A stretch of DNA of 64,000 nt from Prolixibacteraceae bacterium (GCA_019163175.1 JAFLKN010000022.1:54501-118500), one strand, 5' to 3'; numbered from the stretch's first letter, positions 27,740-37,130 are shown. Notes: generated from the sequence alone by a model not told the origin. Numbers and translations are program-made.

Positions 27740-28185
27740 ATCGAGTAGACGGCTCCGCCAGTAGTTAGCTGACGGAGTGCACACTTCGGCAAGCTCAGTA
27801 ACCACCTCTCACACTGCAAATTACTCCCTAATTGCGTACGATTCTCGTACACAGCGGCCTACCGATACATCAGGATGGAGCAATTTTCTCGTAATACGTT
27901 AGCAAAGCCTCGTAACCTCTTTTCCGCAATCGTTCCAAGGTAATGGTAGTAACCAAAATAGGACTTTGGGCTGTTGCCCATCCTCCCATTCGGATTCTGC
28001 TCCACTGAAAAGCATATTCAGGATCAACACCCTTTGAATCAGGTCTTTCCTTTTCCGTTCGAGTTTCTTCTCCCGATACCTATCGGGACCAAATGCAGTA
28101 CCTCAGCCGGTTTCGCAGCCATCCGTCCAATTCCTTAAGTTTGTCGTGAATACTTGCCATTCGGAAGTAATTGAGCCAACCTTGA
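27740..28185 (-). mobile_element. Degraded 3' end of a group II intron
   Basis: On the minus strand the maturase C-terminus is followed by recognisable intron RNA parts: a domain V-like helix (GTACGA/TCGTAC, 27836-27850) followed by GTGTGAGAGG, a domain VI-like hairpin (CTCCGTCAG/CTGGCGGAG, 27753-27777), and the typical 3' end CTACTCGAT at 27740-27748. Extra bases interrupt the domain V region, and a CTTCGGCAAGCTCAG element (27784-27798) lies between V and VI. The 5' part of the intron and most of the reverse transcriptase are missing. Confidence 0.75.
27870..28181 (-). pseudogene. Group II intron reverse transcriptase/maturase, C-terminal remnant
   Basis: Translation of the minus strand gives GWLNYFRMASIHDKLKELDG, WLRNRLRYCIW, then KKLERKRKDLIQ, then GVDPEYAFQWSRIRMGGWA and LERLRKRGYEALLTYYEK up to a stop at 27870. 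This is the maturase domain X tail. The three pieces are in different frames. The first break coincides with TCCCGATACCTATCGGGA (28071-28088), which introduces a stop; the second is a single-base change near 28033. Everything upstream of about 28181 is lost, so it cannot be functional. Confidence 0.8.
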
Positions 28186-28250
28186 GGAATTATGAGTTTA
28201 TAAATATGATTTTAAAGGCGACTTTACAAGGACTTCCCAATATGCTCATA

Positions 28251-28292
28251 AAAATAAAAAAGTCAGGGCTTCACTCCAGTGAAACCCTGACT
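28251..28292 (-). terminator. Terminator of the GH97-araD-araB operon
   Basis: On the minus strand a 14-bp stem (28292-28279 with 28274-28261, one G-T pair) with a 4-nt loop is followed by TTTTTATTTT (28260-28251). It starts about 26 bp after the araB stop codon and is a textbook intrinsic terminator. Confidence 0.88.
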
Positions 28293-28317
28293 AAAGACTG
28301 TTGAAAATGCTAGATTC

Positions 28318-29991
28318 TTATTTCAATCCGAACTCAATGACTTTACCTAATGCCACATACTTTTCGTACAGTTTGGCATAGCGGGCAACATTGGCTGGTA
28401 TTGGTGTATATGTTTTTTCGAAACCTCCACCCATTTTTTTCTGAGCTTCAGAAATATTCGGATAAACTCCGGCAACCACCGCGGCAGCCATTGCTGTACC
28501 TAAAGCACAAGCTTGTTCCGAACGGGCAACTTTAATTGGCATATTCAGCACATCGCATACAATTTGCATTACAAATGGCGATTTTTTGGCCACACCACCC
28601 AAGGCAATTACCCCATCGATACGTACGCCTTCGCTAATAAAACGATCGACAATAGCTTTGGAACCAAAAGCTGTAGCCTCCACTAAAGCGCGGAAAATAC
28701 GCGGAGCATCCGATCCCAGGTTCAGGCCTGAAATGACACCTTTCAGGTTTTGGTTGGCATCCGGAGTGCGGCGACCATTCATCCAGTCGAGGGCCACAAT
28801 GCTGGTTTCTTCCAGCGGAATTTGTTCGGCAGCTTTGGTCAGTTCAGGAATGATCTTCGATGAAATTTCGTTGATCATTTTTACTTTGGTGTCTTCGTCA
28901 ATCAGGGCGCTGCTGGCAATAATCTGCTCAGCAGGCCAGACCAGTACATTTTTAAACCAGGCATAAATGTCGCCAAAAGCCGATTGTCCGGCTTCCATGC
29001 CCAACATGCCGGGAACGATGGAACCATCCACCTGTCCGCAAATACCGCTGATCAGTTTGTCGCCCACTTCATCCATGGGGGCAATCAGCATGTCGCAGGT
29101 TGAAGTTCCCATCACCTTGCTCAGGTAATACGGTTCAATTTCTGCACCTACAGCACCAAGGTGTGCGTCAAATGCACCAACACCTACTTTTACATTCGAT
29201 GGTAAACCCAGTTTGGCAGCCCATTCCGGAGTCAAATGTCCGGCAGAAATGTCGCAGGTAAAAGTTTCTTTAAACAGACGATCTTTCAGTCCGCTCAACA
29301 GCGGATCAAGTTTTACCAGAAAATCTTCGGTGGGTAATCCGTTAAAAGCCTCGTGCCACATGGCTTTGTGACCAGCGGCACAACGCGAACGTTTCAGTGT
29401 TTTAGGGTTGGTATTTCCGGTGAGGATGGCCGGAATCCAGTCGCAATGTTCTACCCACGAATAAGCTGCACGGTAAACTCCGGCATCTTCGCGGATCACA
29501 TGTAACAATTTGGCCCAAAACCATTCCGAAGAATAAATTCCTCCTTCAAATTTGGTAAAATCGACATTCCACTCTTTTGAAAGTTCATTGATTTCGTCGG
29601 CTTCTTTTACGCCGGTATGGTCTTTCCAAAGCACAAACATGGCATTGGGGTTTTCCTCAAAGCCGGGAGTTAACGATAGCGGGGTGCCTTTTTCGTCAAC
29701 GGCGATGGGAGTGGAACCGGTGGTGTCGATAGAGATGCCGACCACATTTTCAGCAACTCCTGCCGGAGCCAGTTTCAGCGCTTCAACAATGGTGTATTCC
29801 ATCCCTTCCAGGTAATCTTTCGGGTGCTGGCGAAACTGATTGTTGGGGGCATCGCAATATAGCTGCTTTTTCCAGCGCGGATACTCAAAAACTACGCTGG
29901 CTACTTCTTCACCGTTTGCGGTGTTTACAATTAACGAACGAACAGAATCGGTACCGTAATCCAGTCCGATCGTGTATTTTGCCTGTGTCAT
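28318..29991 (-). CDS. araB: Ribulokinase
   Basis: A 557-aa FGGY-family kinase that phosphorylates L-ribulose in arabinose catabolism. The N-terminus has the phosphate-binding GLDYGTDSVRSLIV, then YPRWKKQLYCDAPNNQFRQHPKDYLEG, typical of AraB. SIDTTGSTPIAVDEKGTPL, VMGTSTCDMLIAP and DWMNGRRTPDANQNLKG follow, and GGVAKKSPFVMQI is the C-terminal FGGY block. Length is normal. It is the last gene of the operon, downstream of araD. Confidence 0.96.
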   Translation of the reverse strand: MTQAKYTIGLDYGTDSVRSLIVNTANGEEVASVVFEYPRWKKQLYCDAPNNQFRQHPKDYLEGMEYTIVEALKLAPAGVAENVVGISIDTTGSTPIAVDEKGTPLSLTPGFEENPNAMFVLWKDHTGVKEADEINELSKEWNVDFTKFEGGIYSSEWFWAKLLHVIREDAGVYRAAYSWVEHCDWIPAILTGNTNPKTLKRSRCAAGHKAMWHEAFNGLPTEDFLVKLDPLLSGLKDRLFKETFTCDISAGHLTPEWAAKLGLPSNVKVGVGAFDAHLGAVGAEIEPYYLSKVMGTSTCDMLIAPMDEVGDKLISGICGQVDGSIVPGMLGMEAGQSAFGDIYAWFKNVLVWPAEQIIASSALIDEDTKVKMINEISSKIIPELTKAAEQIPLEETSIVALDWMNGRRTPDANQNLKGVISGLNLGSDAPRIFRALVEATAFGSKAIVDRFISEGVRIDGVIALGGVAKKSPFVMQIVCDVLNMPIKVARSEQACALGTAMAAAVVAGVYPNISEAQKKMGGGFEKTYTPIPANVARYAKLYEKYVALGKVIEFGLK

Positions 29992-30039
29992 GATAATATG
30001 GTTAAAAGTTTAATGTCTAAAGTTTAAAGAGTGGTTCCA

Positions 30040-30118
30040 AATTCCAAGTTCCAAATTTCAAGTATGCCCAAGAACAAGACTTAACTTGAAACTTGAAACT
30101 TGAAACTTTGAAGCTGAA
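30040..30118. repeat. Low-complexity CTTGAAA/TTCCAAG linker between araB and araD
   Basis: Short imperfect tandem units (ACTTGAAACTTGAAACTTGA and TTCCAAGTTCCAAATTTCAA) fill the gap. Similar AAGTTTCAAGTT tracts occur at 30821-30845 and 53081-53100. They carry no coding potential. Confidence 0.45.
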
Positions 30119-30119
30119 A

Positions 30120-30809
30120 CTATTTTTTCTGCCCATAATACGCATTCTTACCGTGTTTTCGGAGGAAATGTTTGTCGAGCAGTACCTGATCCATTTTCGT
30201 TTCAGGATTGAGAACGAAACTCCGAAAAGCCATTTTGGCGACTTCTTCCAGCACCACAGCATTGTGAACGGCATCATCGGCATTCTTTCCCCAACTGAAA
30301 GGCGCATGGTTGTTAACCAACACTCCGGGAATCATATCGGCATCCAGTCCTTTGAAGCATTCTATGATGACCTTTCCGGTTTCCAGTTCGTATTCACCCT
30401 TGATTTCAGCATCAGTCATTTTGCGGGTACATGGAATTTCACCATAGAAATAATCGGCATGGGTGGTTCCAATAGCCGGAATTCCTTTTCCAGCCTGAGC
30501 CCAGCTTGTTGCCCATTCGGAATGGGTATGCACAATTCCACCAATATTCAGGAAATTTCGGTAAAGTTCCAAATGAGTTGGCGCATCGCTCGACGGTTTG
30601 AGTGTTCCTTCCACCACTTTCCCTTCCAGATCGAGCACAACCATATCTGATGGGCTCATCACATCATACGAAACACCGCTGGGTTTAATCACCACCAAAC
30701 CCGATGCACGATCGATTCCGCTCACATTTCCCCAGGTAAAAATTACCAATCCGTGTTTGACCAAATCGAGATTGGCTTTGCAAACATCTTCTTTTAATTG
30801 TTCGAGCAT
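30120..30809 (-). CDS. araD: L-ribulose-5-phosphate 4-epimerase
   Basis: A 229-aa class II aldolase-family enzyme converting L-ribulose-5-P to D-xylulose-5-P. Motifs: [21 protein letters not shown], [23 protein letters not shown], the zinc-binding [30 protein letters not shown] and the late [12 protein letters not shown]. The length is standard. It lies between GH97 and araB in one minus-strand operon; araA is not in the window. Confidence 0.96.
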   Translation of the reverse strand: MLEQLKEDVCKANLDLVKHGLVIFTWGNVSGIDRASGLVVIKPSGVSYDVMSPSDMVVLDLEGKVVEGTLKPSSDAPTHLELYRNFLNIGGIVHTHSEWATSWAQAGKGIPAIGTTHADYFYGEIPCTRKMTDAEIKGEYELETGKVIIECFKGLDADMIPGVLVNNHAPFSWGKNADDAVHNAVVLEEVAKMAFRSFVLNPETKMDQVLLDKHFLRKHGKNAYYGQKK

Positions 30810-30852
30810 ATCTGATAAAGTTTCAAGTTCAAATTTTCAAGTTCCATGTTCG

Positions 30853-30915
30853 GCTCCCTTCGACTGCATCGCGCTCAGGGAGCGGCACTCCGGTCTTCTG
30901 TCTCCGGTCTTCTGA
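30853..30915. repeat. Dispersed palindrome and direct repeat upstream of araD
   Basis: GCTCCCT (30853-30859) pairs with AGGGAGC (30877-30883), enclosing TTCGACTGCATCGCGCTC. It is followed by tandem TCCGGTCTTCTG units and TTCTGACTTCTGACT. Both look like common intergenic repeat debris of Bacteroidota. Confidence 0.45.
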
Positions 30916-30923
30916 CTTCTGAC

Positions 30924-32861
30924 TTATTTCACCGGTTCCAGCCAGGCAGCAAAACCACCGCCGGGAGCCATCCTGATTTTTATAACATCGCCCTTTTCAA
31001 CGGTTTTCGAGCTTCGAATCACTTTTTCAGCGTCAATGGCGGCATCAGGAGCATCTTCGAAAGCTACCATTTTATATTTTCCGGCATCCAGAAAGTCAAG
31101 TTTAATTTCCAGTGCGCGGGTTTCGCTGTTGGTCATCGAACCAATAAACCATTCATTTCCTGAACGTCGCGCTGAAGTGATGTATTCACCAATTTGTCCG
31201 TTTACTATTTTGGTGTCGTCCCACATGGTTTTCACTTTCTTCAGGAATTCAACGCCGGTTTGGCCTTTGTAATTGTCCGGATGATCGCAGGCCACCATAA
31301 ACGGACTGTCGTACACCACAAACTGAGCCAGTTGCATGGCGCGTGTTCCCAAAACCTGTGCCGGAGTTCCGTTCTTGAATTTTTCAGGAGTACGGTTCAG
31401 GAATCCCCCCGGAGTGAAATCCATCGGACCAGCCAACATGCGGGTAAAGGGCAAAGTGGTCAGGTGTTCAGGAGTTACCCGAAGAGACCATTTGTTGTAT
31501 TCGTTGCCCATAACTCCTTCGCGGGTAACCAAATTTGGATACGTGCGGCGGAATCCGTCGGGTTTATAAGCTCCATGAAAATCAACCATCAAATGGTGAG
31601 CTGCAGCGGTTTTAACAATTCGTGCATACCAGTTTACCATTTGCTGATCGTCGCTGTCCATAAAATCGATTTTAACACCAGCAATTCCCCAGCTTTCGTA
31701 AGTAGCACAGGCCTTGTCCCAATCAGAGCGGTCAACGTCGGTATTGTAAAGCCAAACCCAGCATTTCACATTTTTACTTTTTGCATAAGCCAGAATTCCA
31801 GGCATGTCGAGCTGAGGTGCGATCTTGGTTATATCAGCTTCAGGTTTATTAAATGGTCCGTACCATTGCCAGTCGATTAACTGATAAGGCCAGCCCATTT
31901 CAGAGGCCAGATCGATATATTTTTTGAGCGTTTCATTGTCCATTTTCACTTCGCCACTCCACCAATGATCCCAGGCACACATGCCCGGCTTAATCCACGA
32001 TGGATCAGCAATAGCGCAAGGTTCATTCAGGTTCATTACCAGTTCCGATTCAAGTAATCTTCCCGGCGCATCGCCCAGCATAATTACCCGCCATGGTGTT
32101 TTATGCGGAAACTTAAAACGGACTTTATCGCCATTATCCGGTTGTTTCGGAAGTGGTGAAAGACTGGAACGGACTGAAAATCCAGTAGAAGAGTGGTTGC
32201 TTTTCAGATACATTCCGGCATAATTGGTGATATTGGCTTCAGTAATTGCCGCATAACAGTTGTCGGCTACTTTTACGGTCATGGGCAGGCCAATTATCAT
32301 CTGATCTTTTATGCCCGAAAGTTTCCGTTTGAAATATTCGTTTTCCTGCGATGAGCGGTATGAGTCATGATTGGCAGCCCAGCAATCGTGATCGGCAGTA
32401 AAATTAAATTCCACATTCTCATCTGCCAGAGCGTATTCATGGTTATTGTCGGGTCCGATAAACTCTGTCCGGAAAGCGACGCCATCGTCATAAGCGCGAA
32501 ACACGAGGTTGATCTGGCGGTGCGGAAATTTCTTCTCCTTCATCCCCATGGTAAATTCCCGGCAGTGGTTTAAAATACTCGCCTTCCGCTTTAAAACCGG
32601 AGTCCAGGTTTCATTAATTTCCTTGGCCGAAGATTTCAGAATTTCCATATCGAAACCCAGAGGAGGAGCCTGTTTAAATTCAAAACTGATTTCAGAATCA
32701 ACTAGAACGGGTTTCCCCTGAAAAAACACACTGTAGGTTATTTTGCTGCCTACATCAATTTTGGCTTCAACGATAGATTGGGGCGACATGACTGAAAATT
32801 GAGCTAGGCTTACACCCCAAAGGCTCAGAAAATATAGTACAGTTAGAGTAAATCGTTTCAT
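30924..32861 (-). CDS. Glycoside hydrolase family 97 (alpha-galactosidase/arabinosidase-like)
   Basis: A 645-aa exported enzyme with a signal peptide at residues 1-20. The N-terminal beta-sandwich (SPQSIVEAKIDVGSKITYSVFFQGKPVL) and the barrel (IDWQWYGPF, CWVWLYNT, GIAGVKIDFMDSDDQ, VDFHGAYKPDGFRRTYPNL, TREGVMGNEYNKW) are GH97. The Asp in KIDFMDSDDQ occupies the nucleophile position of retaining GH97 members, which act on alpha-galactosides or beta-L-arabinopyranosides. Being first in an operon with araD and araB, an arabinose-releasing role is an attractive inference. It also requires calcium in characterised homologues. Confidence 0.9.
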   Translation of the reverse strand: MKRFTLTVLYFLSLWGVSLAQFSVMSPQSIVEAKIDVGSKITYSVFFQGKPVLVDSEISFEFKQAPPLGFDMEILKSSAKEINETWTPVLKRKASILNHCREFTMGMKEKKFPHRQINLVFRAYDDGVAFRTEFIGPDNNHEYALADENVEFNFTADHDCWAANHDSYRSSQENEYFKRKLSGIKDQMIIGLPMTVKVADNCYAAITEANITNYAGMYLKSNHSSTGFSVRSSLSPLPKQPDNGDKVRFKFPHKTPWRVIMLGDAPGRLLESELVMNLNEPCAIADPSWIKPGMCAWDHWWSGEVKMDNETLKKYIDLASEMGWPYQLIDWQWYGPFNKPEADITKIAPQLDMPGILAYAKSKNVKCWVWLYNTDVDRSDWDKACATYESWGIAGVKIDFMDSDDQQMVNWYARIVKTAAAHHLMVDFHGAYKPDGFRRTYPNLVTREGVMGNEYNKWSLRVTPEHLTTLPFTRMLAGPMDFTPGGFLNRTPEKFKNGTPAQVLGTRAMQLAQFVVYDSPFMVACDHPDNYKGQTGVEFLKKVKTMWDDTKIVNGQIGEYITSARRSGNEWFIGSMTNSETRALEIKLDFLDAGKYKMVAFEDAPDAAIDAEKVIRSSKTVEKGDVIKIRMAPGGGFAAWLEPVK

Positions 32862-33179
32862 TTTTGATCGCTTAAGTTTAGTTTAAGAACGTATTTAGTT
32901 TAGGTTTTTTGTTGAATTTTTGAATAAAACGTAAAATTAACACTTATCTTTATATCTCAAAATTCAATTGTCCTTACAGGCCTTTGCTTTTGGAACTTCT
33001 TTTTTATACCGAAAATTCAGAAATTCTTTCAAAAGCAAGACCACCGAAAAATAACTGCTGAATTTAGGCCATTTATATCAATTTCGGTGATCGGCTTGCC
33101 AATATTTAATTTCAGTTTGGGCAAACATTCTGCTTAGGATAAACGTTAAAATATGTCGTAAAACACATTATTAGTTATC
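32862..33179. promoter_or_regulatory. Divergent intergenic region between GH97 operon and NDH-2
   Basis: 318 bp with no ORF. Two direct copies of TTTAGTTTA (32877-32885 and 32894-32902), 17 bp apart, sit just upstream of the GH97 start and could be a regulator site. No exact TAnnTTTG box was found on either strand. No terminator is expected or seen, because the flanking genes diverge. Confidence 0.35.
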
Positions 33180-34472
33180 ATGCCAGTAAATATACCAGAA
33201 ACAGCCAGCAAAAGAATCGTAATTATCGGAGCAGGATTTGCAGGTCTTAAATTAGCCAAAAACCTTATCGGATCAGGATATCAGATCGTTATCATCGATA
33301 AAAATAACTATCACCAGTTTCAGCCGTTATTTTACCAGGTTGCCAGTGCAGGCATCGAACCCAGCTCAATTCTTTTTCCGCTCCGGAAAATATTTCAGAA
33401 GCAAAAAGATGTTTACGTGCGGGTTGCCGAAGTGTATTCGATTGATGCGGATAAAAAGGAAATTCTAACCAGTCTGGACACCGTTTGGTACGATTATCTG
33501 GTCATTGCTTCCGGAGTTAATTCCAATTTCTTTGGAATGAAAAATATGGAAGAATTTGCCTTGCCCATGAAATCTGTTTCTGAGGCAATGTCGCTCCGTA
33601 ACAAATTACTGCAGCGCTTCGAAAAGGCTGTTACTTTGCGCGATCAGAACGAGCGGAAATCTCTGCTTAATGTGATTGTGGTAGGTGGTGGACCAACCGG
33701 AGTTGAATTGGCTGGAGCTATTGCCGAAATGAAAAAGTTTGTCCTTCCGAAAGATTATCCGGATCTGAATTTTGATGCCATGCAGATTAGTTTAGTTGAA
33801 GGTTCACCGGCAGTGTTGGGTGGAATGTCGAAACATGCTTCGGAAAAGGCTTTATTTTACCTGAAACGCTTGGGCATTAATGTAATGCTGAATGCAAAAG
33901 TTACTGATTACGATGGACAGGTTTTGAGTTTTGCGGATGGGGAGCAAATTAAAACCAATACGGTAATCTGGGCGGCTGGTATCAGCGGTGTTCTTCCCGA
34001 AGGTATTCCTGCAGAGGTTGTAGGACGCGGTAAACGCATTATTGTGGATGAATTTAATCAAATCAGTGGACTGCCGGATGTATTTGCCCTTGGCGATGTT
34101 TCCATCATGTCAACAACAGATTACCCTAACGGACACCCACAGGTTGCGCAGGTTGCCATTCAGCAGGGATTAAATCTTGCCTGGAATCTTTTGTCGATGA
34201 GGCATCAGGGAAAACTCAGGCCTTTCAAATACGTTGATCGCGGATCGATGGCAACGATTGGCCGTAACCGTGCAGTCGCCGACTTAAGCTATCTGAAATT
34301 CAGCGGATTTATAGCCTGGCTTACATGGATGTTTGTACACCTTATGGCTATTGTGGGCGTTAAAAACCGACTGCTAATTTTTGTCAACTGGATGTGGAAC
34401 TACATGACTTATGACCAATCGCTTCGGTTGATTTTATGGGCTGCCAAACGAAAATCCGGGCCACTGGATTAA
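33180..34472 (+). CDS. ndh: Type II NADH dehydrogenase (NDH-2)
   Basis: A 430-aa membrane-associated flavoprotein that oxidises NADH and reduces quinone without pumping protons. The FAD-binding Rossmann motif is IIGAGFAGLKLAKNL and the NADH-binding one VVGGGPTGVELAGAIAEM. FQPLFYQVASAG and DVFALGDV match the family's FAD contacts. The C-terminal amphipathic/hydrophobic part (FIAWLTWMFVHLMAIVG) anchors the enzyme to the membrane. Length is normal. Confidence 0.94.
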   Translation: MPVNIPETASKRIVIIGAGFAGLKLAKNLIGSGYQIVIIDKNNYHQFQPLFYQVASAGIEPSSILFPLRKIFQKQKDVYVRVAEVYSIDADKKEILTSLDTVWYDYLVIASGVNSNFFGMKNMEEFALPMKSVSEAMSLRNKLLQRFEKAVTLRDQNERKSLLNVIVVGGGPTGVELAGAIAEMKKFVLPKDYPDLNFDAMQISLVEGSPAVLGGMSKHASEKALFYLKRLGINVMLNAKVTDYDGQVLSFADGEQIKTNTVIWAAGISGVLPEGIPAEVVGRGKRIIVDEFNQISGLPDVFALGDVSIMSTTDYPNGHPQVAQVAIQQGLNLAWNLLSMRHQGKLRPFKYVDRGSMATIGRNRAVADLSYLKFSGFIAWLTWMFVHLMAIVGVKNRLLIFVNWMWNYMTYDQSLRLILWAAKRKSGPLD

Positions 34473-34684
34473 TCACAGATTATAGTGTTTTAGCCGTTAA
34501 TCATTTTGCCATCTTTGCTTCTCAGCCTCGATTGGATCTTCTATTTCTTCCCTGCCCGGAAAATTTCTTACTAGCAGAATAAAAGATAAGTGTATAAAAC
34601 ACAATTTTAATTTCGGTGTTTTTTGTTTTACTGAAACAAGTATATTTACCTATCCAATTCTAAAACTAAAATTCACCAACTGTT

Positions 34685-35827
34685 ATGAAGAAATTAATCG
34701 GTTTACTGGTTATTGCCGGAATGATCGCTTCCTGTTCGGCACCCAAAAAAGAGTTTACTCCCTCGTATTCGAAAGCTGATTTCGAAAAGGAAGTGAATGG
34801 AAAGAAAACCACCTTATTTACCCTAAAAAATGAAGGTGGAATCATTGTTACTTTAACCAACTATGGAGCTAAAATTGTTTCCGTATTTGCTCCTGATAAA
34901 ACTGGTGCTCTGGAAGATGTTACCTTGGGATATAATTCAATTGACGGCTATGTGGCCGGTGATGCCGGACAAGGTGCCGTTGTTGGACCATACGCCAACC
35001 GTATCGCCAATGCCCAATTCGAAATTGATGGTCAGGTTTATCAGTTGCCTCAAAATAACATGCAAGCCTGTTTGCATTCCGGAACTGAAAGCTTTTACCG
35101 CCAGGTTTACGATGCCAAAGAAATTCAGACAGCCGACGGACCTGCGGTGGAAATGACCTTAACCAGTGCTGATGGCCAATGGGGCTTTCCGGGCAATAAA
35201 AACGTAAAAGTGACTTATACTTTGACCAAAGACAACGGTTTGAAAATCGACTATGAGGCAACAACCGATAAATCGTGCTTTTTCAATTTAACCAATCACG
35301 TTTATTTTAACCTGAAAGGTGAAGGAATGGGCGATATTCTTGATCATGTTTTGGTGGTTGATGCTAATTTCTCCACTGCGGTAGCCGATTCACAACTGAT
35401 TCCAACCGGCGAGATTGCTGACATTCGCGGAACTGCAATGGATTTTACTACTCCCCATACTGTTGGCGAACGTATCGAGGACCCAATGCCGCAATTGCGT
35501 ATGGGTGGCGGATACGACCACAACTACATTCTGAATAAAGATCAGAACGGCAATGAAATGACTTTTTGTGCAAGTTTATACGAACCGGTATCGGGTCGTT
35601 TTATGGAATGCTTCACTACAGAGCCTGCAGTTCAACTATACACCGGAAATTTCCTGAAAGGTAACATCATCGGAAAACGTGGAAAACCTTACAATTACCG
35701 CAATGGTATTTGCCTTGAAACTCAGCATTATCCCGATTCACCCCACCATCCAAATTTCCCGAATACCTTGCTCAAACCTGGTGAAACACTGAAATCAACA
35801 ACGATTTACAAATTCTCTGTAAAGTAG
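34685..35827 (+). CDS. galM: Aldose 1-epimerase (mutarotase) lipoprotein
   Basis: A 380-aa exported galactose mutarotase with a lipoprotein signal ending MIASC. Family blocks are NYGAKIVSVFAPDK, GPYANRIANAQFEIDGQVYQL, FFNLTNHVYFNL with the catalytic His, and CLETQHYPDSPHHPNFP with the catalytic Glu. Periplasmic mutarotases like this work with outer-membrane sugar uptake, which fits the nearby GH97 and ara genes. It is followed by a terminator. Confidence 0.95.
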   Translation: MKKLIGLLVIAGMIASCSAPKKEFTPSYSKADFEKEVNGKKTTLFTLKNEGGIIVTLTNYGAKIVSVFAPDKTGALEDVTLGYNSIDGYVAGDAGQGAVVGPYANRIANAQFEIDGQVYQLPQNNMQACLHSGTESFYRQVYDAKEIQTADGPAVEMTLTSADGQWGFPGNKNVKVTYTLTKDNGLKIDYEATTDKSCFFNLTNHVYFNLKGEGMGDILDHVLVVDANFSTAVADSQLIPTGEIADIRGTAMDFTTPHTVGERIEDPMPQLRMGGGYDHNYILNKDQNGNEMTFCASLYEPVSGRFMECFTTEPAVQLYTGNFLKGNIIGKRGKPYNYRNGICLETQHYPDSPHHPNFPNTLLKPGETLKSTTIYKFSVK

Positions 35828-35864
35828 TAAGTTGGACGGTTACTCCATTTTAAAATATAATCTG

Positions 35865-35895
35865 AATCCCGGTTGGCTATGCCTCCGGGATTTTT
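35865..35895 (+). terminator. Terminator after galM
   Basis: AATCCCGG (35865-35872) pairs with CCGGGATT (35885-35892), with inner GG/CC pairs, and runs into TTTTT. It also lies just beyond the stop codon of the convergent PLP enzyme gene. Confidence 0.8.
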
Positions 35896-35900
35896 CATTC

Positions 35901-37130
35901 CTATCCCAGAGCCTGTTCAATATCAGCAATCAGGTCTTCAGCACCTTCAATGCCTACAGAAAGTCGCATCATGGTTGGTCGGATTCCCATTTCCTGACGA
36001 TCGGCCTCTGTGAATTCGTGGTAAATTGTGGAATACGGGTGAATAATCAGCGATTTGTTATCGTTGAGGTTAGTCGCACGGCGAATAATCTGCAGCCGAT
36101 TCATAAACCGGAAACATTCTTCCTGGCTTCCCAGGTCAAATGTCATCACTGATCCGGGTATTCCGTTGAATTGCTTTACGGCCAAGTCATAATATGCCGT
36201 ACCTTTTAGTCCGGGATAATCTACCCGTGTAACTTTCGGGTTCTGTTGGAAATATTCGCCCAGTTTCATGCAATTCTGGTAGCAACGTTCCACACGAAGT
36301 TCCAGAATGTCTAGGCCGGCAATCATGTAATTGGCTGTATGCGCTGTCATAGGCATGCCAAAATTCCGGTAATAGTTTTTTCGGAGTCGGGCGATAAAAG
36401 CATCTTTCCCAAATTTCTGAGCAAAAGCCTTGCAGTTTGGATTTTTGTTCCAGTCATAAATCCCATTGTCAATAATCATTCCGCCAAAAGAAGTTGCTCC
36501 ACCTGAAATAAATTTGGTGGTTGACATCACTTCCACATGGATGCCCAAGGCTTTTGAACTGAAGACCGATGGGGGAGTGATGGTGCTATCGACAATAAGC
36601 AAAATGTCGTGATTGTTTGCCAATTCCGCAATTTGGCTAATGTCAGATATTTCAAGTTGAGGATTAGTCACGGTTTCGAAATAAATGGCGCGGGTATTTT
36701 TATCGATCAAGGGTTCAATCAGTTCAAGCTTTGTCGTGTCAATAAATCGGGTTTCGATGCCGTAGGCCGAAAGACTTTGCTCAAAAAGTGAAAGTGTATG
36801 TCCAAAAAGATTCTTGCCTGAAATGATGTTGTCTCCCTGCTTGCAGATGGCCAGCATAGTTGCCGAAATAGCAGCCATTCCTGAAGTTAAGGCCAAAACC
36901 TGATGAGCGCCGGTCAATGCTTTCATTTTAGCCTCAAAGTACTCAACAGTTGGATTACTGGTACGTGAATACACATGAGCAGGTAATTCGCCACGGAAAT
37001 TGGCCGCAATATCCTCAGCCGAAGCAAAATCGAAAGCCACCGATTCGTAAATCGGCATGGCCAATGCATTGTGCGGATCTTTTTTCGGAAAAGGTATATT
37101 TAGCGATCTGGTTGTAAAGCTTTTCATCAT
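35901..37130 (-). CDS. Cys/Met metabolism PLP-dependent enzyme (O-acetylhomoserine sulfhydrylase or methionine gamma-lyase type)
   Basis: A 409-aa fold-type I PLP enzyme of trans-sulfuration. The PLP-binding Lys lies in STTKFISGGATSFGG (about residue 205). YSRTSNPTVEYFEAKMKALTGA, ALTSGMAAISA, YFETVTNPQLEI and the C-terminal RATNLNDNKSLIIHPYSTIY are the family blocks. The choice between O-acetylhomoserine sulfhydrylase and a lyase cannot be made by eye, so no symbol is given. It is monocistronic by position. Confidence 0.92.
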   Translation of the reverse strand: MMKSFTTRSLNIPFPKKDPHNALAMPIYESVAFDFASAEDIAANFRGELPAHVYSRTSNPTVEYFEAKMKALTGAHQVLALTSGMAAISATMLAICKQGDNIISGKNLFGHTLSLFEQSLSAYGIETRFIDTTKLELIEPLIDKNTRAIYFETVTNPQLEISDISQIAELANNHDILLIVDSTITPPSVFSSKALGIHVEVMSTTKFISGGATSFGGMIIDNGIYDWNKNPNCKAFAQKFGKDAFIARLRKNYYRNFGMPMTAHTANYMIAGLDILELRVERCYQNCMKLGEYFQQNPKVTRVDYPGLKGTAYYDLAVKQFNGIPGSVMTFDLGSQEECFRFMNRLQIIRRATNLNDNKSLIIHPYSTIYHEFTEADRQEMGIRPTMMRLSVGIEGAEDLIADIEQALG

